DNA of 64,000 nt from Micromonospora sp. NBC_00421 (GTDB taxonomy: Bacteria; Actinomycetota; Actinomycetes; Mycobacteriales; Micromonosporaceae), in contig NZ_CP107929.1 of NCBI RefSeq assembly GCF_036017915.1, positions 6,561,001 to 6,625,000 on the forward strand. The letters run 5' to 3'. Numbering within the stretch: position 1 is the stretch's first letter; every line of letters starts with the position of its first letter. The notes under the pieces are model-generated. The model was not told the origin of the DNA. It was given only the letters and a program-made list of their open reading frames with translations, and made no database searches. Of this stretch, positions 7,108 through 15,889 are shown piece by piece. The translations under genes and the position numbers were made by a program.

Positions 7108-9627
7108 ATGGCCAGCCGAGATCAGCGGCGTAAGTCCACCGAACGCGCCTGGTTCATCACCGCACCCCTGGCCTTGTTGGCCATCGTCTTCAGCACCGCG
7201 ATCGGTGTCCTGCGCCCCGAATTCCGGGATTGGGGCCTGGCGTTTCTGATATTCGTGGCGATGACGGGGATCAGCATCCCGGTTCTCAACGTCATCGTCC
7301 GGCGTCAGTCGGTCGGAGTGACGTTGACCGAGGTGCCCCTCGTCGTCGCGCTCTTCTTCCTGCCGCCGCTGACCGTGGTGCTGATCTACACGCTCTCCGT
7401 GCTGATCTGGAGCGCGTCGCACCGCTTCGCGCCGGCCAAGTTGTGGTTCAACGTGGCCAAGGCGGCGGCGGCCACCTCGCTGGCCGGGCTGCTCCTGCTC
7501 GCCCTGCCCCCGCTGGAGGGGGTCGGGCCGGGCACCTGGGGCATCCTCTTCCTGGCGGTCAACACCATCACCCTGGTCAGCCTGCTCTCGGTGGCCGGGG
7601 TGCACGTGCTGTTGCAGGGTTGGCAGGCCGGTCGGGAGGCGCTGCGTACCGCGCCTTCGGTCTTCCTCACCACCTCCATCAACGCCTCGGTCGGCCTGCT
7701 CGTCCTGATCGCGTTGAAGACCACCTGGTGGTCGGTGCTGCTGCTGGCGGCGCTGTTCGCGGCGCTGTTCCAGGTCTACCGGTCGTACTCCCAGTTCTTC
7801 CGGCAGCACCGCACCCTCACCGGCATGTACGACCTGACCCGGCTGCTCTCCACGAGCGCCGAGGGCGCGCTCGCCGACATCCTCCTGGACCGGGTGCGGG
7901 GCCTGATGCAGGCCGAGTACGCCACCCTCTGGCTGCCCGCCCAGCGGCGGCACCCCGAGGTGCTGCTGACCGCCCGGGTGGACACCCCGGGCCTGCTCGA
8001 CTTCGCACCCACCCCGACGGTCTTCCGGGAACAGGCCCGGGAGCTGGGCAAGACACTGTCCATCGGTCGGCTGCTCGGCGACGACACCGCGCTGCGCCGC
8101 GAGGTGGGCGCCAAGCAGGTCAAGGACGCGATCGTGGTGCCGCTGCGCTCCGGCCAGGCGGTGATCGGCACCCTGGAGGTCACCAACCGGCTCAGCGACA
8201 TCGGCCACTTCACCCCCAGCGACATCCCCGTCTTCGAGACCGTGGCCGCGCACGCCGCCGTCGCCCTGGAGAATTCCCGGCTGGTCGACAGGCTGCGGCA
8301 CGACGCTTACCACGACGCGCTGACCAAGCTGCCCAACCGGCGACGGATCACCGCGGCGCTGGCCGAGGCGGTCAAGATTCGCGCGCCCGGCGAGGTGGTC
8401 GCCGTGCTGCTCTTCGACGTGGACGGGCTGCGCCAGGTCAACGAGTCGTTGGGGCATGCGGCGGGGGACAAGGTCCTCGTCGAGGTGGCCGAGCGGCTGC
8501 GCGCCTGCGCCCCGTCGTCCGCCCTGGTGGGCCGGGCCGGTGGCGACGAGTTCCTGGTGACGCTGCGGCTGGAGAACGCCGAGGCGGCCCTGGAGCTGGC
8601 CGCCCAGCTGCGGGAGCAGATCCGCGACGAGATGGTCTTCGACGCGCTCACCCTCGACGTGGACAGCGCGGTCGGGGTGGCGGTGCACCCGGATCACGGC
8701 AGTGACGCCGCCGTACTCATGCAGCGGGTCGACCTGGCGGCCACCGCGGCCAAGGCGGTGCCCGGCAGCGTGCAGCTGTTCAACCCGGCGCTGGAGTCGC
8801 GGTCGCTGCGCCGGCTCGGGCTCGCCGGCGACCTGCGCCGCGCCCTCGACGAGGGCGAGCTGGAGGTCTACTTCCAGCCGAAGGTGACCCTGCGGGACCG
8901 CCGGCTGCTCGGGGTGGAGTGCCTGGCCCGCTGGGAGCACCCGGCGCACGGCACGGTCTCCCCGGAGGACTTCGTCGCGGTGGCCGAGCACACCGGGCAG
9001 TTGGGCCGGCTCACCGAGTTCGTGCTCCGCGAGGGGCTGCGGCGCAGCCGGGACTGGAGCCACACCGGGCAGCCGCTGGCGGTGTCGGTCAACATCGCCG
9101 CCCGCTCGCTGACCGACAGGAGCTTCCCGGGCCGGGTCGGCGAGCTGCTCACCGAGTACGGCGTCCCGCCGCACCTGCTGACCGTCGAGATCCCGGAGGC
9201 CGCGGTGCTGGACGGCACCGAGCGGCCGATCCCCACCCTGCGCCGGCTGCGGGATCTCGGGGTCCGGCTCTCGGTGGACGACTTCGGCACCGGTAACTCG
9301 TCGCTGGCCCAGCTGCGCCGGCTGCCGGTGCACGAGGTGAAGGTGGACAGGTCGTTCGTGCAGGGGATGGCGACCGACCCGGGCGACCTGGCGATCGTGA
9401 ACGCGGTGGTGACGCTCTCCCAGCAGTTCGGCCTGGCGGTGGTGGCCGAGGGGGTGGAGAGCGAGCTGACCCTGGAGTTGCTCCAGGACATCGGCTGCGA
9501 GATCGGGCAGGGCTTCCTGTTCAGCAGGCCGCTGCCGTACGAGCGGCTGGAGGCCTGGTTCGGTGCCCGGGTGGACCAGGAGGCGACCGAGCCGGGCGCC
9601 CTCCCCAGGCTCCGCGCGGTGCCCTGA
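7108..9627 (+). CDS. Membrane GAF-GGDEF-EAL protein (cyclic di-GMP turnover)
   Basis: The ATG at 7108 (MASRDQRRKS) follows GGGAGAGGG and gives 839 residues. Order: several membrane helices (about 12-235), a GAF-like domain (about 235-395), GGDEF (about 400-560) and EAL (about 575-830). The GGDEF active motif is intact (AGGDEF, 477-482), but the usual inhibitory RxxD site five residues upstream is absent (PSSA, 469-472). In the EAL domain the first motif is ECL (604-606) rather than EAL, while the catalytic elements FQPK, NIAARS, DDFGTG (724-729), KVDRSF and AEGVE are retained, so phosphodiesterase activity is plausible. Synthase activity without product inhibition is also possible. It probably acts at the cytoplasmic membrane in signalling that, in actinomycetes, controls development. 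Confidence 0.93.
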   Translation: MASRDQRRKSTERAWFITAPLALLAIVFSTAIGVLRPEFRDWGLAFLIFVAMTGISIPVLNVIVRRQSVGVTLTEVPLVVALFFLPPLTVVLIYTLSVLIWSASHRFAPAKLWFNVAKAAAATSLAGLLLLALPPLEGVGPGTWGILFLAVNTITLVSLLSVAGVHVLLQGWQAGREALRTAPSVFLTTSINASVGLLVLIALKTTWWSVLLLAALFAALFQVYRSYSQFFRQHRTLTGMYDLTRLLSTSAEGALADILLDRVRGLMQAEYATLWLPAQRRHPEVLLTARVDTPGLLDFAPTPTVFREQARELGKTLSIGRLLGDDTALRREVGAKQVKDAIVVPLRSGQAVIGTLEVTNRLSDIGHFTPSDIPVFETVAAHAAVALENSRLVDRLRHDAYHDALTKLPNRRRITAALAEAVKIRAPGEVVAVLLFDVDGLRQVNESLGHAAGDKVLVEVAERLRACAPSSALVGRAGGDEFLVTLRLENAEAALELAAQLREQIRDEMVFDALTLDVDSAVGVAVHPDHGSDAAVLMQRVDLAATAAKAVPGSVQLFNPALESRSLRRLGLAGDLRRALDEGELEVYFQPKVTLRDRRLLGVECLARWEHPAHGTVSPEDFVAVAEHTGQLGRLTEFVLREGLRRSRDWSHTGQPLAVSVNIAARSLTDRSFPGRVGELLTEYGVPPHLLTVEIPEAAVLDGTERPIPTLRRLRDLGVRLSVDDFGTGNSSLAQLRRLPVHEVKVDRSFVQGMATDPGDLAIVNAVVTLSQQFGLAVVAEGVESELTLELLQDIGCEIGQGFLFSRPLPYERLEAWFGARVDQEATEPGALPRLRAVP

Positions 9628-9657
9628 GCAGGGCCGATGTGGCACCCGGGGATCCGG

Positions 9658-9687
9658 TTTCACCCCTGGCGCGGTGCCGTGTAATGT
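9658..9687 (+). promoter_or_regulatory. Promoter for tRNA-Thr/tRNA-Met
   Basis: TTTCAC (9658-9663), an 18-nt spacer and TAATGT (9682-9687), 37 nt before the tRNA-Thr gene, fit a housekeeping sigma-A type promoter. Confidence 0.5.
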
Positions 9688-9723
9688 ATCCCCTGCGCGA
9701 CGCCCTCCGGGGTGATCGGGTAG

Positions 9724-9796
9724 GCCCCCTTAGCTCAGTCGGCAGAGCGTCTCCATGGTAAGGAGAAGGTCTACGGTTCGATTCCGTAAGGGGGCT
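9724..9796 (+). tRNA. tRNA-Thr (anticodon GGT)
   Basis: A 73-nt cloverleaf: acceptor GCCCCCT/AGGGGGC, D-stem GCTC/GAGC, anticodon stem TCTCC/GGAGA with loop ATGGTAA (anticodon GGT), T-arm TACGG-TTCGATT-CCGTA. CCA is not encoded. Confidence 0.97.
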
Positions 9797-9822
9797 CAGA
9801 GGGTCCGGCTGGACCCGCCTGC

Positions 9823-9895
9823 GGCGGTGTAGCTCAGATGGCAGAGCAAGCGGCTCATAATCGCTGTGTCGCCGGTTCAAGTCCGGCCACCGCTA
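9823..9895 (+). tRNA. tRNA-Met (anticodon CAT, elongator type)
   Basis: A 73-nt cloverleaf: acceptor GGCGGTG/CACCGCT (ending in a G-U pair), D-stem GCTC/GAGC, anticodon stem AGCGG/TCGCT with loop CTCATAA, T-arm GCCGG-TTCAAGT-CCGGC. The fully paired first position argues against an initiator tRNA. It lies 26 nt after tRNA-Thr, probably in the same transcript. Confidence 0.95.
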
Positions 9896-9954
9896 CTCTC
9901 GTCCTCCGGGCTCATCCCCGGCGGTCGGTGGGACGGGCGCCACTGGCGCCCACT

Positions 9955-9984
9955 TTGCATGTCCAGGCATCGTCCGCGTAGGCT
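9955..9984 (+). promoter_or_regulatory. rpmG: Promoter for rpmG
   Basis: TTGCAT (9955-9960), 18-nt spacer, TAGGCT (9979-9984), 43 nt upstream of the GTG start of rpmG. Confidence 0.5.
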
Positions 9985-10027
9985 GATGCGCTGTAGTTGA
10001 TATCCGTAGCGAGGAAGGCACTCCGCC

Positions 10028-10195
10028 GTGGCGAAGGCGACCGATGTCCGGCCGAAGATCACTCTGGCGTGTGTGGAGTGCAAGGAGCGCAACTACATCA
10101 CGCGTAAGAACCGTCGTAACGACCCGGACCGCATCGAGCTGAAGAAGTTCTGCCCCCGGGACGGCAAGCACACCGCCCACCGCGAGACCCGCTGA
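10028..10195 (+). CDS. rpmG: 50S ribosomal protein L33
   Basis: GTG 10028 opens a 55-residue protein reading [20 protein letters not shown] and ending KHTAHRETR, a clear bacterial L33. L33 sits near the ribosomal E site. The first zinc half-site CVEC is present, but the second half-site is CPRD instead of CxxC, so this is an intermediate between zinc-binding (C+) and zinc-free forms. It heads the conserved actinobacterial order rpmG-hadA-hadB-trnW-secE-nusG. Confidence 0.96.
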   Translation: MAKATDVRPKITLACVECKERNYITRKNRRNDPDRIELKKFCPRDGKHTAHRETR

Positions 10196-10326
10196 CCCTC
10201 GGCCGGCACCACGCCGGCCCGGTCCGCGACCGACGAACCCGAACGCCGATCCGCACGGATGGCGCGGCCTGAGAGCCGCCTGCCCGTACGGGTCGGCGTT
10301 TCGGCGTCCCGTGTAGGTTCGGCGGC

Positions 10327-10773
10327 ATGTCCCTGGACCCGTCCTTCGTCGGCCGGACGTATCCGCCGACCGCCCCCTACCAGGTGGGCAGAGAAAAGAT
10401 CCGCGAGTTCGCCACCGCCATCGGCGCCACCGACCCGGCCCACCACGATCCGGCGGCGGGCCGTGCCCTCGGCCACCCGGACGTGGTCGCCCCGCCCACC
10501 TTCCCGGTCCTGGTCACCATGGCCGCCAGCCAGCAGATCGTCGACGATCCGGCGCTCGGGGTCGACTACAGCCGGGTGGTGCACGGCGACCAGCGCTTCG
10601 CGTACACCCGGCCGGTGGTGGCGGGGGACGAACTGGTCTGCGTGAACACCATCGAGGAGATCAGCAACCGGGGTGGGCACGCCTTCCTGACCACCCGCAC
10701 CGACGTGACCACCGTGGCCGGCGAGCCGGTGGTCGCCGTCTGGTCCAAGCTCGTCGTACGTGGGGAGTCCTGA
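10327..10773 (+). CDS. hadA: HadA-like hot-dog dehydratase subunit
   Basis: This 148-residue protein begins MSLDPSFVGRTYPPTAPYQV, typical of the FAS1-like/MaoC N-terminal hot-dog domain of HadA. It contains the helix KIREFATAIGATDPAHHD, the strand VVAPPTFPVLVTM, HGDQRFAYTRPVVAGDELV and a closing VAVWSKLVVRGE. In mycobacteria HadA pairs with HadB to dehydrate 3-hydroxyacyl-ACP in type II fatty-acid synthesis. HadA supplies substrate binding and lacks the complete catalytic His/Asp pair. Location next to rpmG and followed by hadB matches the mycobacterial locus. Confidence 0.87.
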   Translation: MSLDPSFVGRTYPPTAPYQVGREKIREFATAIGATDPAHHDPAAGRALGHPDVVAPPTFPVLVTMAASQQIVDDPALGVDYSRVVHGDQRFAYTRPVVAGDELVCVNTIEEISNRGGHAFLTTRTDVTTVAGEPVVAVWSKLVVRGES

Positions 10774-10774
10774 C

Positions 10775-11167
10775 GTGGAACTGCCGACCCGGACGTACCG
10801 GGTGACCCGCGCGGACCTGGTCCGCTACGCGGGCGCCTCGGGCGACTTCAACCCGATCCACTGGAGCGAGCGGACGGCCACGAAGGTGGGCCTGCCCGGG
10901 GTGATCGCCCACGGCATGTTCACCATGGCACTGGTCGGCCGGGCGGTCGCCGAATGGGCCGGGTCGCCCGACGCGGTGGTCGACTTCGGGGTGCGGTTCA
11001 CCCGGCCGGTGGTCGTCCCGGACGACGACGAGGGCACCGAGATCACCGTCGACGCGGTAGTCAAGGAGGTCACCGAGGCGGGGTTGACCAGGCTCGATGT
11101 GACAGCCCGGTGCGGCGGCGAGAAGGTCCTCTCGCAGGCCCGCGCGACCGTCCGGACGGCTGGCTGA
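10775..11167 (+). CDS. hadB: HadB-like MaoC dehydratase subunit
   Basis: I place the start at GTG 10775, which follows GGGGAG with 7 nt spacing and one base after the hadA stop; the product has 130 residues. The hydratase-2 motif is visible: YAGASGDFNPIHWSERTATK, where Asp and His of D-x3-H-type spacing form the catalytic pair, followed by VGLPGVIAHGMFTMAL. It should form the catalytic half of a HadAB heterodimer for (3R)-hydroxyacyl-ACP dehydration. No hadC follows; the next gene is tRNA-Trp. Confidence 0.88.
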   Translation: MELPTRTYRVTRADLVRYAGASGDFNPIHWSERTATKVGLPGVIAHGMFTMALVGRAVAEWAGSPDAVVDFGVRFTRPVVVPDDDEGTEITVDAVVKEVTEAGLTRLDVTARCGGEKVLSQARATVRTAG

Positions 11168-11198
11168 CAGCCTCCGGAAACGTACCTGGCGGGACCGG

Positions 11199-11228
11199 TT
11201 GGGAAAGTCGGGGCGGTACCCGTACACT
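11199..11228 (+). promoter_or_regulatory. Promoter for tRNA-Trp/secE
   Basis: TTGGGA (11199-11204), 18-nt spacer, TACACT (11223-11228), 66 nt before tRNA-Trp. Confidence 0.55.
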
Positions 11229-11294
11229 GGTCCGCCGTGGGGCAAGTAACCCCTGCTCGGCCGTGTAGGCCGGGTGGGGCGAGCGTTGCCGCAC

Positions 11295-11367
<73 letters not shown>

Positions 11368-11581
11368 CGCCTCAGGCCTGACCGTTCCCGTGGGTCGCGC
11401 CGCCGCAAGGCGGCGTCCGGCCCGTGGTGGTGGCATCGGCGGGGTGGTTCCGAGGCGACTCGGGGCCCTTCGTCCGGTCCGCCGGCCGCGGCCCGTCGCG
11501 GGACGGTTGGTCCGGCCGGCGTGACCAACGCGCCGCGTACGCCGTCCGGCGTACGAACCGACATCCGCGACGGAGGGCGAA

Positions 11582-12016
11582 GTGGCCGAGAGCAAGCGGC
11601 GCGGCGAGGACGCCGGCGACGACGGTCTGCGCGACGAGCGTGACGAGGTCGTCGACGAGGTGACCGCCGACGGCGACGCCACCGACGATGACGCCACCGA
11701 CGCGGATCCCACCGACGCGGACGAGCCGGTATCCCGGGGCGGTACCGCGACCCGGTCGCGGACCCGCGCGGGTGAGGCCGACAGCAAGCCGAAGACCCGG
11801 TCCGAGACCGACCGGGTGGGGCCGTTCGCCCGCATCGCGCGTTTCTTCCGCGAGGTCGTCGCCGAACTGCGTAAGGTCATCTGGCCGACCCGCAAGGAAC
11901 TGCTGACCTACACCGCCGTGGTGGTCACCTTCGTCGCGGTGATGCTGACGATCGTGGGCCTTCTCGACTTCGCCTTCGCGAAGGGCGTGCTGTGGGTCTT
12001 CGGCAGCCCCAGCTGA
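11582..12016 (+). CDS. secE: Preprotein translocase subunit SecE
   Basis: GTG 11582 follows GACGGAGGG and encodes 144 residues. The first about 80 residues are a low-complexity acidic then basic extension (DEVVDEVTADGDATDDDATD); the SecE core follows, with the amphipathic helix RFFREVVAELRKVIWPTRKE and one membrane helix (TYTAVVVTFVAVMLTIVGLL). SecE stabilises SecY in the SecYEG channel. The extension is long compared with the core of about 60 residues but common in actinobacteria. It precedes nusG by 38 nt. Confidence 0.96.
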   Translation: MAESKRRGEDAGDDGLRDERDEVVDEVTADGDATDDDATDADPTDADEPVSRGGTATRSRTRAGEADSKPKTRSETDRVGPFARIARFFREVVAELRKVIWPTRKELLTYTAVVVTFVAVMLTIVGLLDFAFAKGVLWVFGSPS

Positions 12017-12054
12017 CCGGCCTACTGAGCCGATAGTGACGGAAGTGAGCAAGC

Positions 12055-12777
12055 GTGCCTGAGTACGACGAGACCGCCGAGACCACGGACGACCAGTCCA
12101 CGGTCGCGACGGCGGCGAGTGACGAGTCGGTCGAGGCCGCCAGCGAGCCGGAGTTCCCGACCACGGAGCCGGAGCCGGAGCCGGATTACGACCCGGTCGC
12201 CGAGCTGCGCCAGAAGCTGCGCTACGCGCCCGGCGACTGGTACGTGGTGCACTCGTACGCCGGTTACGAGAACAAGGTCAAGACCAACCTCGAGACCCGG
12301 ATCATCTCCCTCGACATGGAGGAGTTCATCTACCAGGTCGAGGTGCCGACCCGGGAAGAGGTCGAGGTCAAGAACGGCAAGCGTTCGCAGATCCAGGCCA
12401 AGGTCTTCCCCGGTTACATCCTGGTCCGGATGGAGCTGACCGCCGAGTCCTACTCGTGCGTGCGCAACACGCCGGGGGTCACCGGCTTCGTCGGAGCCAC
12501 CGACCGGGCCGACCGGCCGGCGCCGCTGAGCCTCGACGAGGTGATCAAGTGGCTGGCCCCGGCGGTGGAGACCGAGCAGAAGAAGGCCAAGCCCGAGATC
12601 AGGGTCCTCGACTTCGAGGTGGGCGACTCCGTCACCGTCACCGACGGCGCGTTCGCCTCGCTGCCGGCGACGATCAGCGAGATCAACGCCGATCAGCAGA
12701 AGCTCAAGGTGCTGGTGTCGATCTTCGGCCGGGAGACCCCGGTCGAGCTGAACTTCAACCAGGTCGCCAAGATCTGA
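12055..12777 (+). CDS. nusG: Transcription termination/antitermination factor NusG
   Basis: The 240-residue product has an acidic N-terminal extension (about 55 residues rich in Glu/Asp/Thr), then the NGN domain ([51 protein letters not shown]) and a C-terminal KOW domain ([37 protein letters not shown]). NusG binds RNA polymerase and links it with Rho or ribosomal S10. It starts with GTG 12055. A strong hairpin follows at 12788-12825, before rplK. Confidence 0.98.
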   Translation: MPEYDETAETTDDQSTVATAASDESVEAASEPEFPTTEPEPEPDYDPVAELRQKLRYAPGDWYVVHSYAGYENKVKTNLETRIISLDMEEFIYQVEVPTREEVEVKNGKRSQIQAKVFPGYILVRMELTAESYSCVRNTPGVTGFVGATDRADRPAPLSLDEVIKWLAPAVETEQKKAKPEIRVLDFEVGDSVTVTDGAFASLPATISEINADQQKLKVLVSIFGRETPVELNFNQVAKI

Positions 12778-12787
12778 CGACGTTCCG

Positions 12788-12825
12788 CGTCGCCGGCGGT
12801 GGGCAGCAGCCCCCCGCCGGCGACG
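12788..12825 (+). terminator. 12-bp hairpin between nusG and rplK
   Basis: CGTCGCCGGCGG (12788-12799) pairs perfectly with CCGCCGGCGACG (12814-12825) around a 14-nt loop. It has no long U-tract, so termination strength is uncertain; a processing or attenuation role in the rplK leader is possible. Confidence 0.6.
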
Positions 12826-12961
12826 TCGTTCCACCCCGGCGCGGACCTCGGCGCAGAGGGTTCCCGGGCGCTGCGCTACTCTTGAACGTCGCTGTGGCAA
12901 CGCGCTGACCGTGCGCGCCCGTGGCCGGCACCTTTCCCAGTTCCAAGCCCCAGGAAGTGAC

Positions 12962-13393
12962 ATGCCTCCGAAGAAGAAGCTCGTCAAGACGTTCACGCTT
13001 CAGCTGAAGGCGGGCCAGGCGACCCCGGCTCCGCCGGTGGGCCCCGCGCTCGGTCAGCACGGCGTGAACATCATGGAGTTCTGCAAGTCCTACAACGCGC
13101 AGACCGAGGCCCAGCGGGGCGACATCGTCCCCGCCGAGATCAGCGTGTACGAGGACCGCTCCTTCACCTTCGTCCTGAAGACCCCGCCCGCCGCCCGGCT
13201 GCTGCTCAAGGCCGCCGGCGTGGACAAGGGCTCCGGCGTGCCGCAGAGCCAGAAGGTCGGCTCGGTGAGCCAGGCCCAGGTGCGCGAGATCGCCGAGAAG
13301 AAGATGGTCGACCTCAACGCCAACGACATCGACCAGGCTGCGAAGATCATCGCCGGCACCGCGCGGTCGATGGGCATCGTCGTCAACGACTGA
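12962..13393 (+). CDS. rplK: 50S ribosomal protein L11
   Basis: ATG 12962 ([10 protein letters not shown]) follows AGGAAGTGAC and gives 143 residues. The Pro-rich N-terminal domain ([19 protein letters not shown]), which in L11 contacts thiopeptide antibiotics and elongation factors, is intact, and the RNA-binding C-terminal domain ends [21 protein letters not shown]11 forms the GTPase-associated centre with L10 and L7/L12. In this family rplK-rplA is an operon with L1 as its repressor. Confidence 0.98.
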   Translation: MPPKKKLVKTFTLQLKAGQATPAPPVGPALGQHGVNIMEFCKSYNAQTEAQRGDIVPAEISVYEDRSFTFVLKTPPAARLLLKAAGVDKGSGVPQSQKVGSVSQAQVREIAEKKMVDLNANDIDQAAKIIAGTARSMGIVVND

Positions 13394-13473
13394 CCCCGGT
13401 CGGTCCCCAAGATCAGTTCGTGGGAGGGCACGCGTCGACCGCGGCCCGCCAGAGACCACAGGAGTAACCCGAG

Positions 13474-14190
13474 ATGCAGCGCAGCAAGACGTACCGCAAG
13501 GCCGCCGAGGCCGTCGACAAGTCGAAGCTCTACACCCCCGCCGAGGCGGTCAAGCTCGCCAAGGACACCACCAGCGCCAAGTTCGACGCCACGGTCGAGG
13601 TCGCCATGCGCCTCGGCGTCGACCCCCGCAAGGCGGACCAGATGGTCCGTGGCGTGGTCAACCTGCCGCACGGCACCGGTAAGACCGCCCGCGTGATCGT
13701 CTTCGCCGCCGGCGCGAAGGCCGAGGAGGCCGTCGCCGCCGGTGCCGACGAGGTGGGCACGGACGAACTGGTCGCCCGGATTCAGGGCGGCTGGCTCGAC
13801 TTCGACGCGGCGATCGCCACGCCGGACCAGATGGCCAAGATCGGCCGGATCGCGCGGATCCTGGGCCCGCGCGGCCTGATGCCGAACCCGAAGACCGGCA
13901 CGGTGACCATGGACGTCACCAAGGCCGTCTCGGACATCAAGGGCGGCAAGATCACCTTCCGGGTGGACAAGCACTCCAACCTCCACCTGATCATCGGCAA
14001 GGCCTCGTTCTCCGAGGCCCAGCTGATCGACAACTACGCCGCGGTCCTCGACGAGGTGCTCCGCGTCAAGCCGTCCGCGGCCAAGGGCAAGTACCTCAAG
14101 AAGGTCACCCTGGCCACCACGATGGGTCCGGGCGTCCCGATCGACCCCAACGTGGTGAAGAACGTCCAGGAGACCGGCGCCGAGGGCTGA
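13474..14190 (+). CDS. rplA: 50S ribosomal protein L1
   Basis: A 238-residue L1, of normal length, starting [20 protein letters not shown] after ACAGGAG. The conserved core [15 protein letters not shown] and the C-terminal [10 protein letters not shown] are present. L1 builds the mobile stalk at the E site and, in other bacteria, represses its own rplKA mRNA. It follows rplK by 80 nt and is closed by a strong terminator. Confidence 0.98.
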   Translation: MQRSKTYRKAAEAVDKSKLYTPAEAVKLAKDTTSAKFDATVEVAMRLGVDPRKADQMVRGVVNLPHGTGKTARVIVFAAGAKAEEAVAAGADEVGTDELVARIQGGWLDFDAAIATPDQMAKIGRIARILGPRGLMPNPKTGTVTMDVTKAVSDIKGGKITFRVDKHSNLHLIIGKASFSEAQLIDNYAAVLDEVLRVKPSAAKGKYLKKVTLATTMGPGVPIDPNVVKNVQETGAEG

Positions 14191-14207
14191 GCCCGGCTTC
14201 TCCTGCG

Positions 14208-14237
14208 AAGGGGCCCCGCCACGTGGCGGGGCCCCTT
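14208..14237. terminator. Terminator after rplA
   Basis: AAGGGGCCCCGCC-ACGT-GGCGGGGCCCCTT, a perfect 13-bp stem with tetraloop, 18 nt past the rplA stop. The AA/TT ends make it usable on both strands. Confidence 0.85.
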
Positions 14238-14267
14238 CCGTATGCCCGATTGTGGCAGGCTCGCCCC

Positions 14268-15206
14268 ATGCGACTGGAGGACGTCCGGCTCCGGTACCGC
14301 CGGGGTGGCCAGTGGGTGCTGCGCGGTGTCACCGCCCGGCTCGACCCGGGCGAGGTGGCGGTGGTGCTCGGCCGCAACGGGGCGGGCAAGTCGACCCTGC
14401 TGCAACTCTGCGCCGGGGTGCTGCGCCCGGCCCGGGGCCGGGTGGTAGACCGACCCCCGCACGTCGGCTGGGTGCCCGAACGGTTCCCCGCCGACCAGCC
14501 CTTCACGGTGACCCGCTACCTGAGCGCCATGGGCCGCATCGCCGGCCTGGGCCGGGCCGACGCCGACCGGGCCGTCGACCGGTGGACCGACCGGCTGGGC
14601 CTGGCCGGGTTCCGTGAGGTCCGTCTGCCCGACCTGTCGAAGGGCACCGCGCAGAAGGTCGGCCTGGCCCAGGCGATGCTGCGTACCCCGGGCCTGCTGG
14701 TCCTCGACGAGCCCTGGGAGGGGCTGGACGCCGCCGCCCGGGGCCTGGTCCCGGAGCTGGTCGACGAGGTGTTGGCCGCCGGGGGAGCGGTCCTGGTCAG
14801 CGACCACCGGGGGGAGACGGTCCGACTCCCCGACGCCCGACACTGGACGGTGGCCGACGGCCTGGTCACCGAGGAGCCGGCCACCCGCCCGTCGGCCGTC
14901 GCGGTGGTCGAGGTCGCGGTGCCGGCCGCGCGGTTGGCCGGCACCGTCGCCCGGTTGCGCGCCGACGGCCACCACATTCTGCGGGTACGCGAACCCACCG
15001 CCCCGCCCCCGGGGCCGGCTCCGCCGGAGACCCCCGTCCCGCCCTCGCAGGCGACAGCACCACCTGCCCCCGACCCGTCCCCGGTGGTGGTGCCCTCGGT
15101 GGTCGATCCGTCTTCCAGTGGTGGGCCGATGGATGGCCCGACTTTCGGGGGTGGATCGACGGCTGACTTCGGGCGGGACGGTCGGGCGGAGGAGGCAGCC
15201 CGGTGA
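14268..15206 (+). CDS. ABC transporter ATP-binding protein
   Basis: From ATG 14268 (MRLEDVRLRYRRGGQWVLRG) the protein has 312 residues. Residues about 1-205 form a compact ABC ATPase with Walker A GRNGAGKST, signature LSKGTAQKVGLAQ, Walker B GLLVLDEPWEGLD and H-loop VSDHRG. The last 85 residues are Pro-rich and of low complexity, unlike a standard ATPase. The stop overlaps the next start by 4 nt (GTGA), so it pairs with the downstream membrane protein as a small two-gene exporter. The substrate is unknown. Confidence 0.88.
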   Translation: MRLEDVRLRYRRGGQWVLRGVTARLDPGEVAVVLGRNGAGKSTLLQLCAGVLRPARGRVVDRPPHVGWVPERFPADQPFTVTRYLSAMGRIAGLGRADADRAVDRWTDRLGLAGFREVRLPDLSKGTAQKVGLAQAMLRTPGLLVLDEPWEGLDAAARGLVPELVDEVLAAGGAVLVSDHRGETVRLPDARHWTVADGLVTEEPATRPSAVAVVEVAVPAARLAGTVARLRADGHHILRVREPTAPPPGPAPPETPVPPSQATAPPAPDPSPVVVPSVVDPSSSGGPMDGPTFGGGSTADFGRDGRAEEAAR

Positions 15207-15889
15207 GCGCGCTGATCCGGATGCGGTTGGCCGGCTTCCTGCGTACCGGACGGGCGCTGGCACCGCTGCTGGCCGGCCTGGTCGCCCTCGGCATCCTCTA
15301 CGGCGGCGGTCGGGCCCGGCCGGCGGAGGCGTACGGCGTCTGCGCCGTGGTGCTCTTTCCGGTCCTGGCCTGGCAGACCAAGATCCTGCTGGACGTCGAG
15401 CCGGACGTGCAGCGCCGGCTGGCGCAGGTCCTGGTCGGCCCGGCCCGGGCCCGGCTGGCCGGGCTGCTCGCGGCGATGATCGCCGGAGCGGGCACTGTGC
15501 TGGTGGCCCTGGTCTTCCCGTGGCTGGTCGGCGGGATGGCCGTGCCTGGCCCGGGTGACCTGCCGCTACCGGTCGCGCTCACCCTCGGGCTCTGGGCACA
15601 CCTGCTTGCTCTGCTGCCCGCCACAGCGGTGGGCGCACTTGCCAGCCGCGCCCTGACCCGCAACGCAGGGTACGGCGTCGCGGTGCTGGCGGTGGGCGTG
15701 GTCGGCACCCTCGCGCTGGGCCTGCGTGACTCGGTGGCGCCCTGGCTCGTGCCGCCGGTGCTGGCGACCGCCCGCGCGCTCGCCGGCCCCCTGTCGGCGG
15801 GTACCGCCCTGCTCCTCTCCGGCTGGGCCCTCGCCTGGACCGGGCTGGCCCTGGCCGGCTACACCTGGCAACGCCGGACCCACCCCTGA
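15203..15889 (+). CDS. ABC transporter membrane component (putative)
   Basis: The 228-residue protein (GTG 15203, overlapping the ATPase stop by 4 nt) is almost wholly hydrophobic, with about six membrane helices, for example ALAPLLAGLVALGILYGG, AMIAGAGTVLVALVFPWLVG, VALTLGLWAHLLALLPATAV and GYGVAVLAVGVVGTLALGL. It lacks a recognisable family signature, but coupled translation with the ABC ATPase makes it the likely permease. Strand and codon use agree with the core genome. Confidence 0.75.
   Translation: MSALIRMRLAGFLRTGRALAPLLAGLVALGILYGGGRARPAEAYGVCAVVLFPVLAWQTKILLDVEPDVQRRLAQVLVGPARARLAGLLAAMIAGAGTVLVALVFPWLVGGMAVPGPGDLPLPVALTLGLWAHLLALLPATAVGALASRALTRNAGYGVAVLAVGVVGTLALGLRDSVAPWLVPPVLATARALAGPLSAGTALLLSGWALAWTGLALAGYTWQRRTHP

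Noticed and set aside
7090..9663. An 857-codon minus-strand open frame opposite the GGDEF-EAL gene
   Set aside because: Antisense shadow; the plus-strand product has complete domains in order.
14223..14267. Earlier in-frame start for the ABC ATPase
   Set aside because: It would begin inside the rplA terminator; ATG 14268 starts at the conserved MRLEDVRLRY.
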